From contig NZ_JBASXK010000031.1 in assembly GCF_049276915.1 (NCBI RefSeq), positions 1-64,000 on the forward strand: a DNA stretch of 64,000 nucleotides. Reading direction: 5' to 3'. Below the pieces are notes generated by a model that worked only from the letters and a program-made list of their open reading frames with translations, had not been told where the DNA came from and did not search any database. The stretch is from Aestuariivita sp049276915. Lineage in GTDB: Bacteria > Pseudomonadota > Alphaproteobacteria > Rhodobacterales > Rhodobacteraceae. Shown one piece after another: positions 57,309 through 64,000 of the stretch; the stretch's first letter is position 1; every line of letters starts with the position of its first letter. A program made the translations under genes and the position numbers.

Positions 57309-57902
57309 TCAGCTGTCTGCCAGCTCTTCGGAGGGAATGATTGCAAAGAACGCGCCCTGCGACCAGACGCCGAACCAGCCCTCATGATGGGTGCCAAGAT
57401 CGACGAGACGATAAAAGCTTTTGCGATCGATCAGCGCCTCGAGATTGCTTCGGACAAGCACATAGGGAGACGGTTCCAGGGTCTTGGGATCGCGCTTCAC
57501 GCGAATCGGCAAGTCCGTTCCTGCGGCAGCCGAGTCGCCCACATTGGTGTGAAATGTCAGAACCTGGTCACGGCCTGTGCCCGATACATCGAAATCCACG
57601 GCAACAAACGGCGCATCATCGACCGTGATGCCTACTTTTTCGACGGGCGTGACAAGAAAATATTTGTCACCTTCCCTTTTGAGGATGGATGCGAAGAGTT
57701 TTACCAATTCACGCCGCCCAAAGGGCGTTCCAAGGTAAAACCACGTCCCATCTCGCGCAATTCGGATATCCAGGTCTCCACAAAACGGTGGATTCCACAG
57801 ATGAACAGGGGGCAATCCTTTCGGTTTCGCGGCCCTGACCGAGGCCGCAAGGCCTTCTGCAGAGGGGGTAACGGCTTTTTGTCCGCTCATTGCTTTTGCC
57901 AT
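57309..57902 (-). CDS. DUF1285 domain-containing protein
   Basis: This 197-aa soluble protein has the DUF1285 segments PPVHLWNPPFCGDLDIRIARDGTWFYLGTPFGRRELVKLFASIL, VEKVGITVDDAPFVAVD and FHTNVGDSAAAG. The family is widespread in Alpha- and Gammaproteobacteria with no assigned activity. The gene is divergent from the moxR operon at 57962, with only 59 bases between them, so they share a control region. ATG 57902 has CGGAA nearby. ATG 57890 is an alternative start. Confidence 0.86.
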   Translation of the reverse strand: MAKAMSGQKAVTPSAEGLAASVRAAKPKGLPPVHLWNPPFCGDLDIRIARDGTWFYLGTPFGRRELVKLFASILKREGDKYFLVTPVEKVGITVDDAPFVAVDFDVSGTGRDQVLTFHTNVGDSAAAGTDLPIRVKRDPKTLEPSPYVLVRSNLEALIDRKSFYRLVDLGTHHEGWFGVWSQGAFFAIIPSEELADS

Positions 57903-57961
57903 TTCCGTTTCGCGAGATACACTTCCTACATAGAACATATATGACCCGGGAAAGGATTGTC

Positions 57962-58969
57962 ATGTCCGACGACGCAGATCTGGTGGCCGAGATCGAGGCC
58001 CTCGAAGATAAACTGGCCGAGGCGCGCGCATCTATCACCAAGCGGTTTATCGGGCAGGAACGGGTCGTTGACCTCACACTGACAGCCCTCCTGAGCGGCG
58101 GCCACGCGCTGTTGATCGGCTTGCCCGGTCTGGGGAAAACCCGGTTGATCGAAACCCTGTCGACCGTGATGGGGCTGCATGGCAACCGGATCCAGTTCAC
58201 ACCGGACCTCATGCCGGCGGATATTCTGGGCTCGGAGGTTCTGGATACTGCCGAGGACGGCACAAGGTCTTTCCGCTTTCTGCCGGGGCCGATCTTTTGC
58301 CAGTTGCTGATGGCGGATGAGATCAACCGGGCCAGCCCGCGCACGCAATCTGCCTTGTTGCAGGCTATGCAGGAGAAAATGGTGACCGTTGCCGGTCAGG
58401 ACAGGCCGCTCACACCGCCGTTCCACGTGCTGGCCACCCAGAACCCGATCGAACAGGAAGGCACCTATCCGCTGCCCGAGGCCCAACTGGACCGGTTCCT
58501 TGTGCAGATCGATGTGAATTATCCCGACCGGGCAACCGAACGGGACATTCTGCTGGCCACAACAGGTGTGGCCGAGGAAAAATCAACCGAAGTGTTCAGC
58601 CGCGATGAGCTGATGGCGGCGCAGAAACTGCTGCGCCGGATGCCGGTTGGCGATGGTGTCGTGGACATGATCCTGGATCTTGTGCGCGCATTCCGCCCCG
58701 GAGAAGCGGATGTATCCGACCGCGTGCGCGAGACCGTTGCCTGGGGCCCGGGCCCGCGCGCGGCGCAGGCGCTTATGCTGACGGTGCGCGCGCGCGCCTT
58801 GTTGCAGGGGCGGCTGGCTCCGAATGTGGAAGACGTCATCGACATGGCGCGACCCGTGTTGAGCCACCGTATGGCGTTGAACTTTGCTGCGCGCGCACGC
58901 GGTGACAGCCTCTCCGATCTGATCGAGACGACAGCGGCCGGGTTGACCCGGACCGAGGCTGCCGCGTGA
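57962..58969 (+). CDS. MoxR family AAA+ ATPase
   Basis: This 335-aa AAA+ ATPase of the MoxR family has Walker A GLPGLGKTRLIETL near residue 60, Walker B FCQLLMADEINRASP near residue 117, sensor 1 in HVLATQNPIEQEGTYPLPEAQLDRF and sensor 2 further on. MoxR ATPases act as chaperones for maturation of metalloenzymes or membrane complexes, usually with VWA-type partner proteins encoded nearby. Here it leads an operon with DUF58, DUF4159 and a large membrane protein. It overlaps the DUF58 gene by 4 bases. Confidence 0.93.
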   Translation: MSDDADLVAEIEALEDKLAEARASITKRFIGQERVVDLTLTALLSGGHALLIGLPGLGKTRLIETLSTVMGLHGNRIQFTPDLMPADILGSEVLDTAEDGTRSFRFLPGPIFCQLLMADEINRASPRTQSALLQAMQEKMVTVAGQDRPLTPPFHVLATQNPIEQEGTYPLPEAQLDRFLVQIDVNYPDRATERDILLATTGVAEEKSTEVFSRDELMAAQKLLRRMPVGDGVVDMILDLVRAFRPGEADVSDRVRETVAWGPGPRAAQALMLTVRARALLQGRLAPNVEDVIDMARPVLSHRMALNFAARARGDSLSDLIETTAAGLTRTEAAA

Positions 58970-59841
58970 ACAATCCCCTGATCCTTCGCGAACGTGCCGA
59001 GACAGAGGCCGCGCGTCTGCCCGCTTTGCTGGCGCGGGCAGAACATCTGGCCGGAACCGTCCTGTTGGGCGAACACGGACGCCGCCGCGCGGGATTGGGA
59101 GATGATTTCTGGCAGTACAGACCCGCACAAATCGGTGACAGCTCGCGGATGATCGACCACAGGCGCAGCGCCATGGGCGATGTGCAGTTTGTGCGCGAGC
59201 GGGAATGGCAGATCGCCCAGTCGGTCATGCTCTGGGTCGATCAGGGCGCGTCCATGCGCTTTACCTCCGACGCGAATTATCCCGAGAAATCGGACCGGGC
59301 CCGCGTCTTGGCCCTTGCAACCGCGATCCTGCTGATCAGGGGCGGCGAACGGGTGGGGTTGACCGGCACCTCACTGCCGCCGCGCCGGGGCAGTGACCAG
59401 GTGCTGAGACTGGCCGAGGCATTCTCGATCGATGCGAACGAAGATTATGCCGCGCCGGAACATCGGGCGATGATCCCGCATGCCCGAGCACTGTTCATAT
59501 CGGATTTTCTGGGCGACATGGCGGATGTCAAACTGGCACTGACCAAGGCGGCGGATCGCGGAGTAAGCGGCGTGCTGCTGCAGGTACTGGACCCCAGCGA
59601 AGAGGCGTTCCCGTTCCGCGGTCGCACGATCTTTGAAAGCGTTGGCGGCACGCTCAGTCATGAAACGCTGAAAGCCAACGACTTGCGCGACCGGTATCTT
59701 GAGCGTTTGGCAAGCCGCAAGGCGGAACTGGAACAGCTGACCCGGGCAACCGGTTGGCGACTGGGGCTGCATCACACGGGCGATTCCGCGCAATCCGCCT
59801 TGCTCTGGCTGTACCGCGCGCTGGATGGGGGGACGACATGA
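58966..59841 (+). CDS. DUF58 domain-containing protein
   Basis: This 291-aa protein contains the DUF58 motif region (DDFWQYRPAQIGDSSRMIDHRRSAMGDVQFVREREWQIAQSVMLWVD, about residues 46-92), a von Willebrand A-like fold usual in MoxR operons. The DxSxS type metal site is modified here (MLWVDQGASM). It overlaps moxR and the DUF4159 gene by 4 bases each. The expected role is as a partner of the MoxR ATPase. No transmembrane segment is visible, so it is probably cytoplasmic. Confidence 0.9.
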   Translation: MNNPLILRERAETEAARLPALLARAEHLAGTVLLGEHGRRRAGLGDDFWQYRPAQIGDSSRMIDHRRSAMGDVQFVREREWQIAQSVMLWVDQGASMRFTSDANYPEKSDRARVLALATAILLIRGGERVGLTGTSLPPRRGSDQVLRLAEAFSIDANEDYAAPEHRAMIPHARALFISDFLGDMADVKLALTKAADRGVSGVLLQVLDPSEEAFPFRGRTIFESVGGTLSHETLKANDLRDRYLERLASRKAELEQLTRATGWRLGLHHTGDSAQSALLWLYRALDGGTT

Positions 59842-62606
59842 CCATCCTTGGCGGTATCGGCTTTACCACACCCTGGCTTCTGCTGGGTCTCATCGCGCTT
59901 CCGATCCTGTGGCTGATTTTGCGCGCGGTACCTCCTGCACCGATCCGCCGCCGTTTCCCCGGTGTCGTGTTGATGCTGGGACTGACCGATGATGAAAGCG
60001 TGTCGGATCGCACACCGTGGTGGCTCTTGCTGCTGCGGATGCTGGCCGTGGCCGCGATGATCCTTGGTCTGGCGGGCCCGGTTCTGAACCCGCAAGAACA
60101 GCGCGGCGGTTCCGGCCCGCTGTTGGTGCTGCTGGATGGCAGCTGGGCGGGGGCGGCGCAATGGCCTGCCAAGATGGAACTTGTCGCGTCGAAACTGGCA
60201 GAGGCCGGGCGCGCCGGACGTACCGTGGCCATTGCCAAACTGACCGATCCGGAAGAGCCGGTGTTTCAGGCCGCCGACGTCTGGCGCAGCCGGTTGCCCG
60301 GCTTTGCCCCTGCACCCTGGCAGGCAAATGAGGGACGTGTCGAGGACATGATCGCAGCCTTTGGCGATGGGCGTTTCGATACCTTCTGGATCAGCGATGC
60401 GCTGGATCATCCGGGCCGCGATGATCTTCTGGCCGACCTTGAAGGCCGGGGCGATGTGACCGTGTTTCAGACGCCCATACCGTCCTTTGCGCTGGCACCT
60501 GCGCGCTTCGAAGACGGTGCCATTCAACTGACCGCCCTTCGTGCTGTTGCCGGCGGGGAGCGCGAGGTCACAATTCTGGCGATAGGACGTGATCCTGCCG
60601 GAGTTGAACGGGTGCTGTCCAGCGCCTCCGCCACTTTCGAGCCCAGCGCGACCCAAGCGCAGACCGCTCTGGTACTGCCGGCAGAACTGCGCGGGCGGTT
60701 GTCTCGTTTCGAAGTGCAGGGCCAGCGCTCGGCCGGTTCGACAACACTGTCCGATGACAGTCTGCGCCGCCGCGAGATCGCCTTGATCGCCGCGCGTGAA
60801 GATCGCGAGGGGTTGGAACTGCTCTCGCCGCTGCACTATCTCGAACAGGCGCTGATCCCCACAGCTGAGCTTCTGAGCGGTGCGTTGCTTGAGCTTTTGC
60901 CCGCAAACCCGGATGTCATCGTGCTGGCCGATGTTGCCACCCTGTCTTCCGGCGAGGAAGAGGCGCTGACCACATGGATCGAAGAAGGCGGCATGCTGTT
61001 GCGCTTTGCCGGGCCTCGGCTGGCCGCAAGCGACGTCAGCCGAACCGAAGAGCATCCGCTGATGCCGGTGCGTCTGCGCGCAGGGGGCCGCAGTGTCGGC
61101 GGTGCCATGAGTTGGGGCGAGCCCAAGGCGCTGGCCCAGTTCGAGGAGGGATCGCCCTTCTTTGGCCTGAACATTCCAGAGGATGTGACGGTTACAGCCC
61201 AGGTTGTTGCCCAACCCGATCCGACGCTTGCAGAACGGGTGGTTGCATCGCTGAGCGACGGCACGCCTCTGGTAACCCGGAAGACTCTGGGCGCAGGGCA
61301 GGTCGTCTTGTTCCACGTCACCGCCAATGCCGAATGGTCCAGCCTGCCTCTTTCCGGGCTGTTCGTGGAAATGCTGGAAAGACTGGCGGTTTCCTCGGCC
61401 TCGAAAATGCCAGAGGCGTCTGACCTTGAGGGCACCACATGGACGCCTGTTCAGGTCATGGACGGGTTCGGGCGGTTGCGGGATGCGGGCAATCTGCCCG
61501 GTGTCGACGGACCTACTCTGGTGTCTGCACTCGTCGGGCCGGACCTGTTGCCCGGTCTTTATGACAGCGATGACAGACGGCTGGCGCGAAATGTGATCGG
61601 GCCTGACGACGTTCTCAGCCCCGCGGTCTGGCCCGCACGCATCCCGGTCGAAGGCATCACCGTGCGCCCGGAACTGCCATTGGGCGGGTTGCTGCTGACA
61701 CTGGCCATCGGCCTCTTGCTGCTGGACGTGATCGCGGCATTGGCTCTTTCCGGCAGGTTGGGCCGATCCCGTGCTGTGGGAACAGCGACTGTTGTGCTGG
61801 CTTTATTGTTCTCGCCGCTTGCCACCCCGGCAACCGCGCAGGACACGGGCGACAGCGAGGCGGTTTCGGCCACGGCAGAGATGATTCTTGCCTATATTCT
61901 GACTGGCAATTCGAACGTCGATGATGTCTCGGAAGCCGGTTTGCGCGGCCTGTCTGACACCCTGTTTTTCCGCACCTCGGTAGAGCCGGCCAATCCCATC
62001 GGCATCGACCTCGAGCGGGATGAGCTGGCTTTCTTCCCGATCCTCTACTGGCCCATCACGCCAGATCAGCCGACACCCTCCGCCGAGGCTTATGCGAAGT
62101 TGAATGCCTATCTTCGATCCGGCGGAATGATCATGTTTGATACCCGCGATGCCGATATCGCGCGCTTTGGCTCATCCAGCCCGAATGGGCGCAAGCTGCA
62201 GCAGCTGGCAGCGCCGCTGGATATCCCGCCGCTGGAACCACTGCCTGCCGATCACGTTCTGACGCGCACCTTCTATCTGCTGCAGGATTTCCCCGGGCGC
62301 CACACCAGCCGTGATGTCTGGGTCGAGGCGGCTCCGCCGGATGCCCAGCAGATCGAAGGCATGCCCTTCCGCAACCTCAATGACGGTGTCACTCCGGTGG
62401 TTATCGGCGGCAATGACTGGGCGGCGGCATGGGCCGTCGATGAGCAAGGCAACGCGCTGTTGCCGGTTGGCCGTGGCTTTACCGGGGAAAGACAGCGCGA
62501 GCTGGCCTATCGTTTCGGCGTCAACCTGATCATGCATGTGCTCACGGGCAACTACAAGTCGGACCAGGTGCATGTGCCTGCCCTGCTGGATCGGTTGGGC
62601 CAATGA
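59838..62606 (+). CDS. BatA-like membrane protein with C-terminal DUF4159 domain
   Basis: This 922-aa membrane protein starts with two hydrophobic helices (TTPWLLLGLIALPILWLIL, about 10-28, and WWLLLLRMLAVAAMILGLAG, about 61-80), the BatA/aerotolerance N-terminal pattern. A VWA-like LLVLLDGSWAGAAQWPA segment (about 95-115) without the full MIDAS motif follows. After a long periplasmic or cytoplasmic part there are two further helices (about 615-660), and the C-terminal DUF4159 domain (about 690-922) contains ILTGNSNVDDVSEAGLRGL and RSGGMIMFDTRD. Its role is unknown. It is the third gene of the moxR operon, overlapping both neighbours by 4 bases. Confidence 0.88.
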   Translation: MTILGGIGFTTPWLLLGLIALPILWLILRAVPPAPIRRRFPGVVLMLGLTDDESVSDRTPWWLLLLRMLAVAAMILGLAGPVLNPQEQRGGSGPLLVLLDGSWAGAAQWPAKMELVASKLAEAGRAGRTVAIAKLTDPEEPVFQAADVWRSRLPGFAPAPWQANEGRVEDMIAAFGDGRFDTFWISDALDHPGRDDLLADLEGRGDVTVFQTPIPSFALAPARFEDGAIQLTALRAVAGGEREVTILAIGRDPAGVERVLSSASATFEPSATQAQTALVLPAELRGRLSRFEVQGQRSAGSTTLSDDSLRRREIALIAAREDREGLELLSPLHYLEQALIPTAELLSGALLELLPANPDVIVLADVATLSSGEEEALTTWIEEGGMLLRFAGPRLAASDVSRTEEHPLMPVRLRAGGRSVGGAMSWGEPKALAQFEEGSPFFGLNIPEDVTVTAQVVAQPDPTLAERVVASLSDGTPLVTRKTLGAGQVVLFHVTANAEWSSLPLSGLFVEMLERLAVSSASKMPEASDLEGTTWTPVQVMDGFGRLRDAGNLPGVDGPTLVSALVGPDLLPGLYDSDDRRLARNVIGPDDVLSPAVWPARIPVEGITVRPELPLGGLLLTLAIGLLLLDVIAALALSGRLGRSRAVGTATVVLALLFSPLATPATAQDTGDSEAVSATAEMILAYILTGNSNVDDVSEAGLRGLSDTLFFRTSVEPANPIGIDLERDELAFFPILYWPITPDQPTPSAEAYAKLNAYLRSGGMIMFDTRDADIARFGSSSPNGRKLQQLAAPLDIPPLEPLPADHVLTRTFYLLQDFPGRHTSRDVWVEAAPPDAQQIEGMPFRNLNDGVTPVVIGGNDWAAAWAVDEQGNALLPVGRGFTGERQRELAYRFGVNLIMHVLTGNYKSDQVHVPALLDRLGQ

Positions 62607-64000
62607 CCGGAACCATCATCTTTGACCCGCTCATTCCCTGGGTTGCGCTGATTGCGGTCGCGACCGTCGCCCTGGCCACGGTTTTGCTGGCAGGGCTGCG
62701 TGGGCTGTCCGGCTGGGGCCTGCGCGCTCTGGCGGGTGCCATGATCATCGGTGCGCTGGCCGGCCCTGTGTATCAGCAGGAAGACCGCGCGCCGCTCACC
62801 GACATTGTCGTGATGCTGGAAGACGCCAGCGCAAGCCAATCGCTGGGTGATCGCCCTGATCAAACAGAGACGGCGGCCGCGGAACTGGCCCAGAGGATCG
62901 AAGCGCGTTCCAACACCGAATTGCGCCGCGTGCGTGTTGCTGATGGGGAAGGCGATGCAGGAACCCTGCTGATGACCGCCCTGAGCGAGGCCCTGGCAGA
63001 AGAGCCGCGTGCCCGTATCGCTGGCATCATCGCGCTGACGGATGGCCGTTTGCACGACATCGAGCGCACGCCGGACCTGCCTGCGCCGTTGCATGTGTTG
63101 CTGACCGGACGCGAGGCGGACTGGGACCGCCGCCTGATCGTGCGCAACGCGCCCGCCTTCGCCATCATTGGTGAGCCGGTCACGCTGACATTGAGCATCG
63201 AGGACAGCGGTGCCTCCCCGCCCGGTGCGACCACCGCGCCGCTTGATATCTCGGTTGATGGTGGTGAGCCGCAACGGATCGACGTGCCGATCGGGCAAGA
63301 GCTGGAACTGCCGGTCACCCTGCCTCATGGAGGGCGCAACGTGATCCAGTTCACCGTGCCCAAGGCGGATGGAGAGCTGACAGATCGCAACAACACAGCC
63401 TTGATTCAGATGAACGGCGTGCGCGATCGCCTGCGCGTGCTGCTGGTCTCTGGTGAGCCGCATCAGGGCGGCCGCACATGGCGTAACCTTCTGAAATCCG
63501 ATAGCTCGGTTGATCTGGTCCATTTCACCATTCTGCGCCCACCGGAAAAGCAGGACGGCGTCCCCGTGAACGAACTGAGCCTGATCGCGTTTCCCACGCG
63601 CGAACTGTTTCTGGAAAAGATCGATGATTTCGACCTGATTATTTTCGACCGCTACAAACGGCGCGGTATCCTGCCCGCCATCTACCTCGATAACGTGGCC
63701 AATTATGTGCGCAATGGTGGTGCGGTTCTGGTCGCGGCAGGGCCGGATTTTGCAACTGCCGACAGCATCTATCGGTCGCCCCTTGCATCTGTCCTGCCGG
63801 CAGAGCCCAGCGCGCGGGTGATCGAAGAGCGTTTCCGCCCCACGGTGACCGATCTGGGAGGTCGTCATCCTGTGACATCCGAACTGGGCCGCCCGGACAA
63901 CTGGGGCGCATGGCTGCGCCAGATTGATGTGGTGCCGCAGACCGGTGACGTTGTGATGTCGGGCAGCGATGACCGCCCGTTGCTGATTTTGGATCGTGTG
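62603..64000 (+). CDS. Large membrane protein of moxR operon (partial, runs off the edge)
   Basis: This open frame begins at ATG 62603, overlapping the DUF4159 stop by 4 bases, and is uninterrupted for 466 codons to the right edge. The N terminus has two hydrophobic helices (about 10-29 and 38-55), then a VWA-like DIVVMLEDASASQS segment in which DxSxS is partially kept. Further on, RVLLVSGEPHQGGRTWRNLL and LIIFDRYKRRGILPAIYLDNVANYV resemble the glutamine-amidotransferase-like domain seen in such operons. The C terminus is missing from the window. It is likely to be the fourth partner in the MoxR system. Confidence 0.85.
   Translation, partial: MTGTIIFDPLIPWVALIAVATVALATVLLAGLRGLSGWGLRALAGAMIIGALAGPVYQQEDRAPLTDIVVMLEDASASQSLGDRPDQTETAAAELAQRIEARSNTELRRVRVADGEGDAGTLLMTALSEALAEEPRARIAGIIALTDGRLHDIERTPDLPAPLHVLLTGREADWDRRLIVRNAPAFAIIGEPVTLTLSIEDSGASPPGATTAPLDISVDGGEPQRIDVPIGQELELPVTLPHGGRNVIQFTVPKADGELTDRNNTALIQMNGVRDRLRVLLVSGEPHQGGRTWRNLLKSDSSVDLVHFTILRPPEKQDGVPVNELSLIAFPTRELFLEKIDDFDLIIFDRYKRRGILPAIYLDNVANYVRNGGAVLVAAGPDFATADSIYRSPLASVLPAEPSARVIEERFRPTVTDLGGRHPVTSELGRPDNWGAWLRQIDVVPQTGDVVMSGSDDRPLLILDRV

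Noticed and set aside
1..64000. CRISPR arrays, tRNA or rRNA genes, prophage or intact insertion sequences
   Set aside because: No regularly spaced direct repeats, cloverleaf-like elements in gaps, integrases or transposases were seen. Gaps are short and coding density and composition are even.

Overview
The window is a stretch of high-GC chromosome from an alphaproteobacterium, most probably a Rhodobacteraceae (roseobacter-group) member. The evidence is a combination of lineage-typical loci: an RpoE-ChrR singlet-oxygen sigma/anti-sigma pair with its divergent fatty-acid-modification operon, accD-folC, gpmI-envC-ctpA, a LYS1/LYS9-type saccharopine dehydrogenase pair, an allantoinase-UraD fusion, an ALDH16-type double aldehyde dehydrogenase, and a TAXI/TRAP transporter. 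I see no rRNA, tRNA, CRISPR array, phage or intact insertion sequence. Coding density is very high and many neighbouring genes overlap by 1-4 bases.

Layout. 1-6.7 kb: a molybdenum formate dehydrogenase alpha subunit (minus), then a plus-strand operon of histidine phosphatase, glutathione S-transferase and the two saccharopine dehydrogenases. 6.8-13.3 kb: a DUF3775 gene and a coupled minus-strand operon (flavin oxidoreductase, DUF1365, MFS, DUF3833, SDR), divergent from rpoE-chrR, with sigma-E-like promoter sequences facing both ways. 13.3-18.9 kb: a ureide/purine degradation operon (2-hydroxyacid dehydrogenase, MmgE/PrpD protein, ureidoglycolate lyase, ureidoglycine aminohydrolase, PuuE-UraD fusion), divergent from 5-hydroxyisourate hydrolase. 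19-31 kb: eukaryotic-type deoC, ALDH16, glutathione-dependent formaldehyde dehydrogenase, a NYN-LOTUS protein, a TetR regulator, an AEC transporter, S-formylglutathione hydrolase, and then a tight string of YaiI, HAD, ornithine-cyclodeaminase-like and alpha/beta hydrolase genes, followed by zapE.

31-44 kb: folC and accD, a CPBP intramembrane protease next to a very unusual ABC-exporter-like protein with a degenerate ATPase domain and a cyclic-nucleotide-binding domain, ilvD, a lipoprotein, two poorly known genes, and a fused TRAP permease with its TAXI binding protein. 44-56 kb: ctpA-envC-gpmI, a short DnaE2 error-prone polymerase, an orphan ABC ATPase, an NDUFS6-like zinc-finger protein and polA. 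56-64 kb: an RNA methyltransferase, DUF2798, DUF1285, and a MoxR-DUF58-DUF4159-membrane protein operon that runs off the right edge.

Functional threads. Formaldehyde oxidation is complete in pieces (22.5 kb dehydrogenase, 26.1 kb hydrolase, 0.2 kb formate dehydrogenase). Ureide breakdown runs from 5-hydroxyisourate and allantoin towards glyoxylate, with urate oxidase and the allantoate step not in view. The most notable unexplained signals are the ATPase-dead ABC-like protein coupled to a CPBP protease, and a 20-21 bp motif (GTATTT-N3-GCAAGAAGAAG or GTATTT-N3-ACCAGAAAGAAG) found five times, always just 3' of genes.
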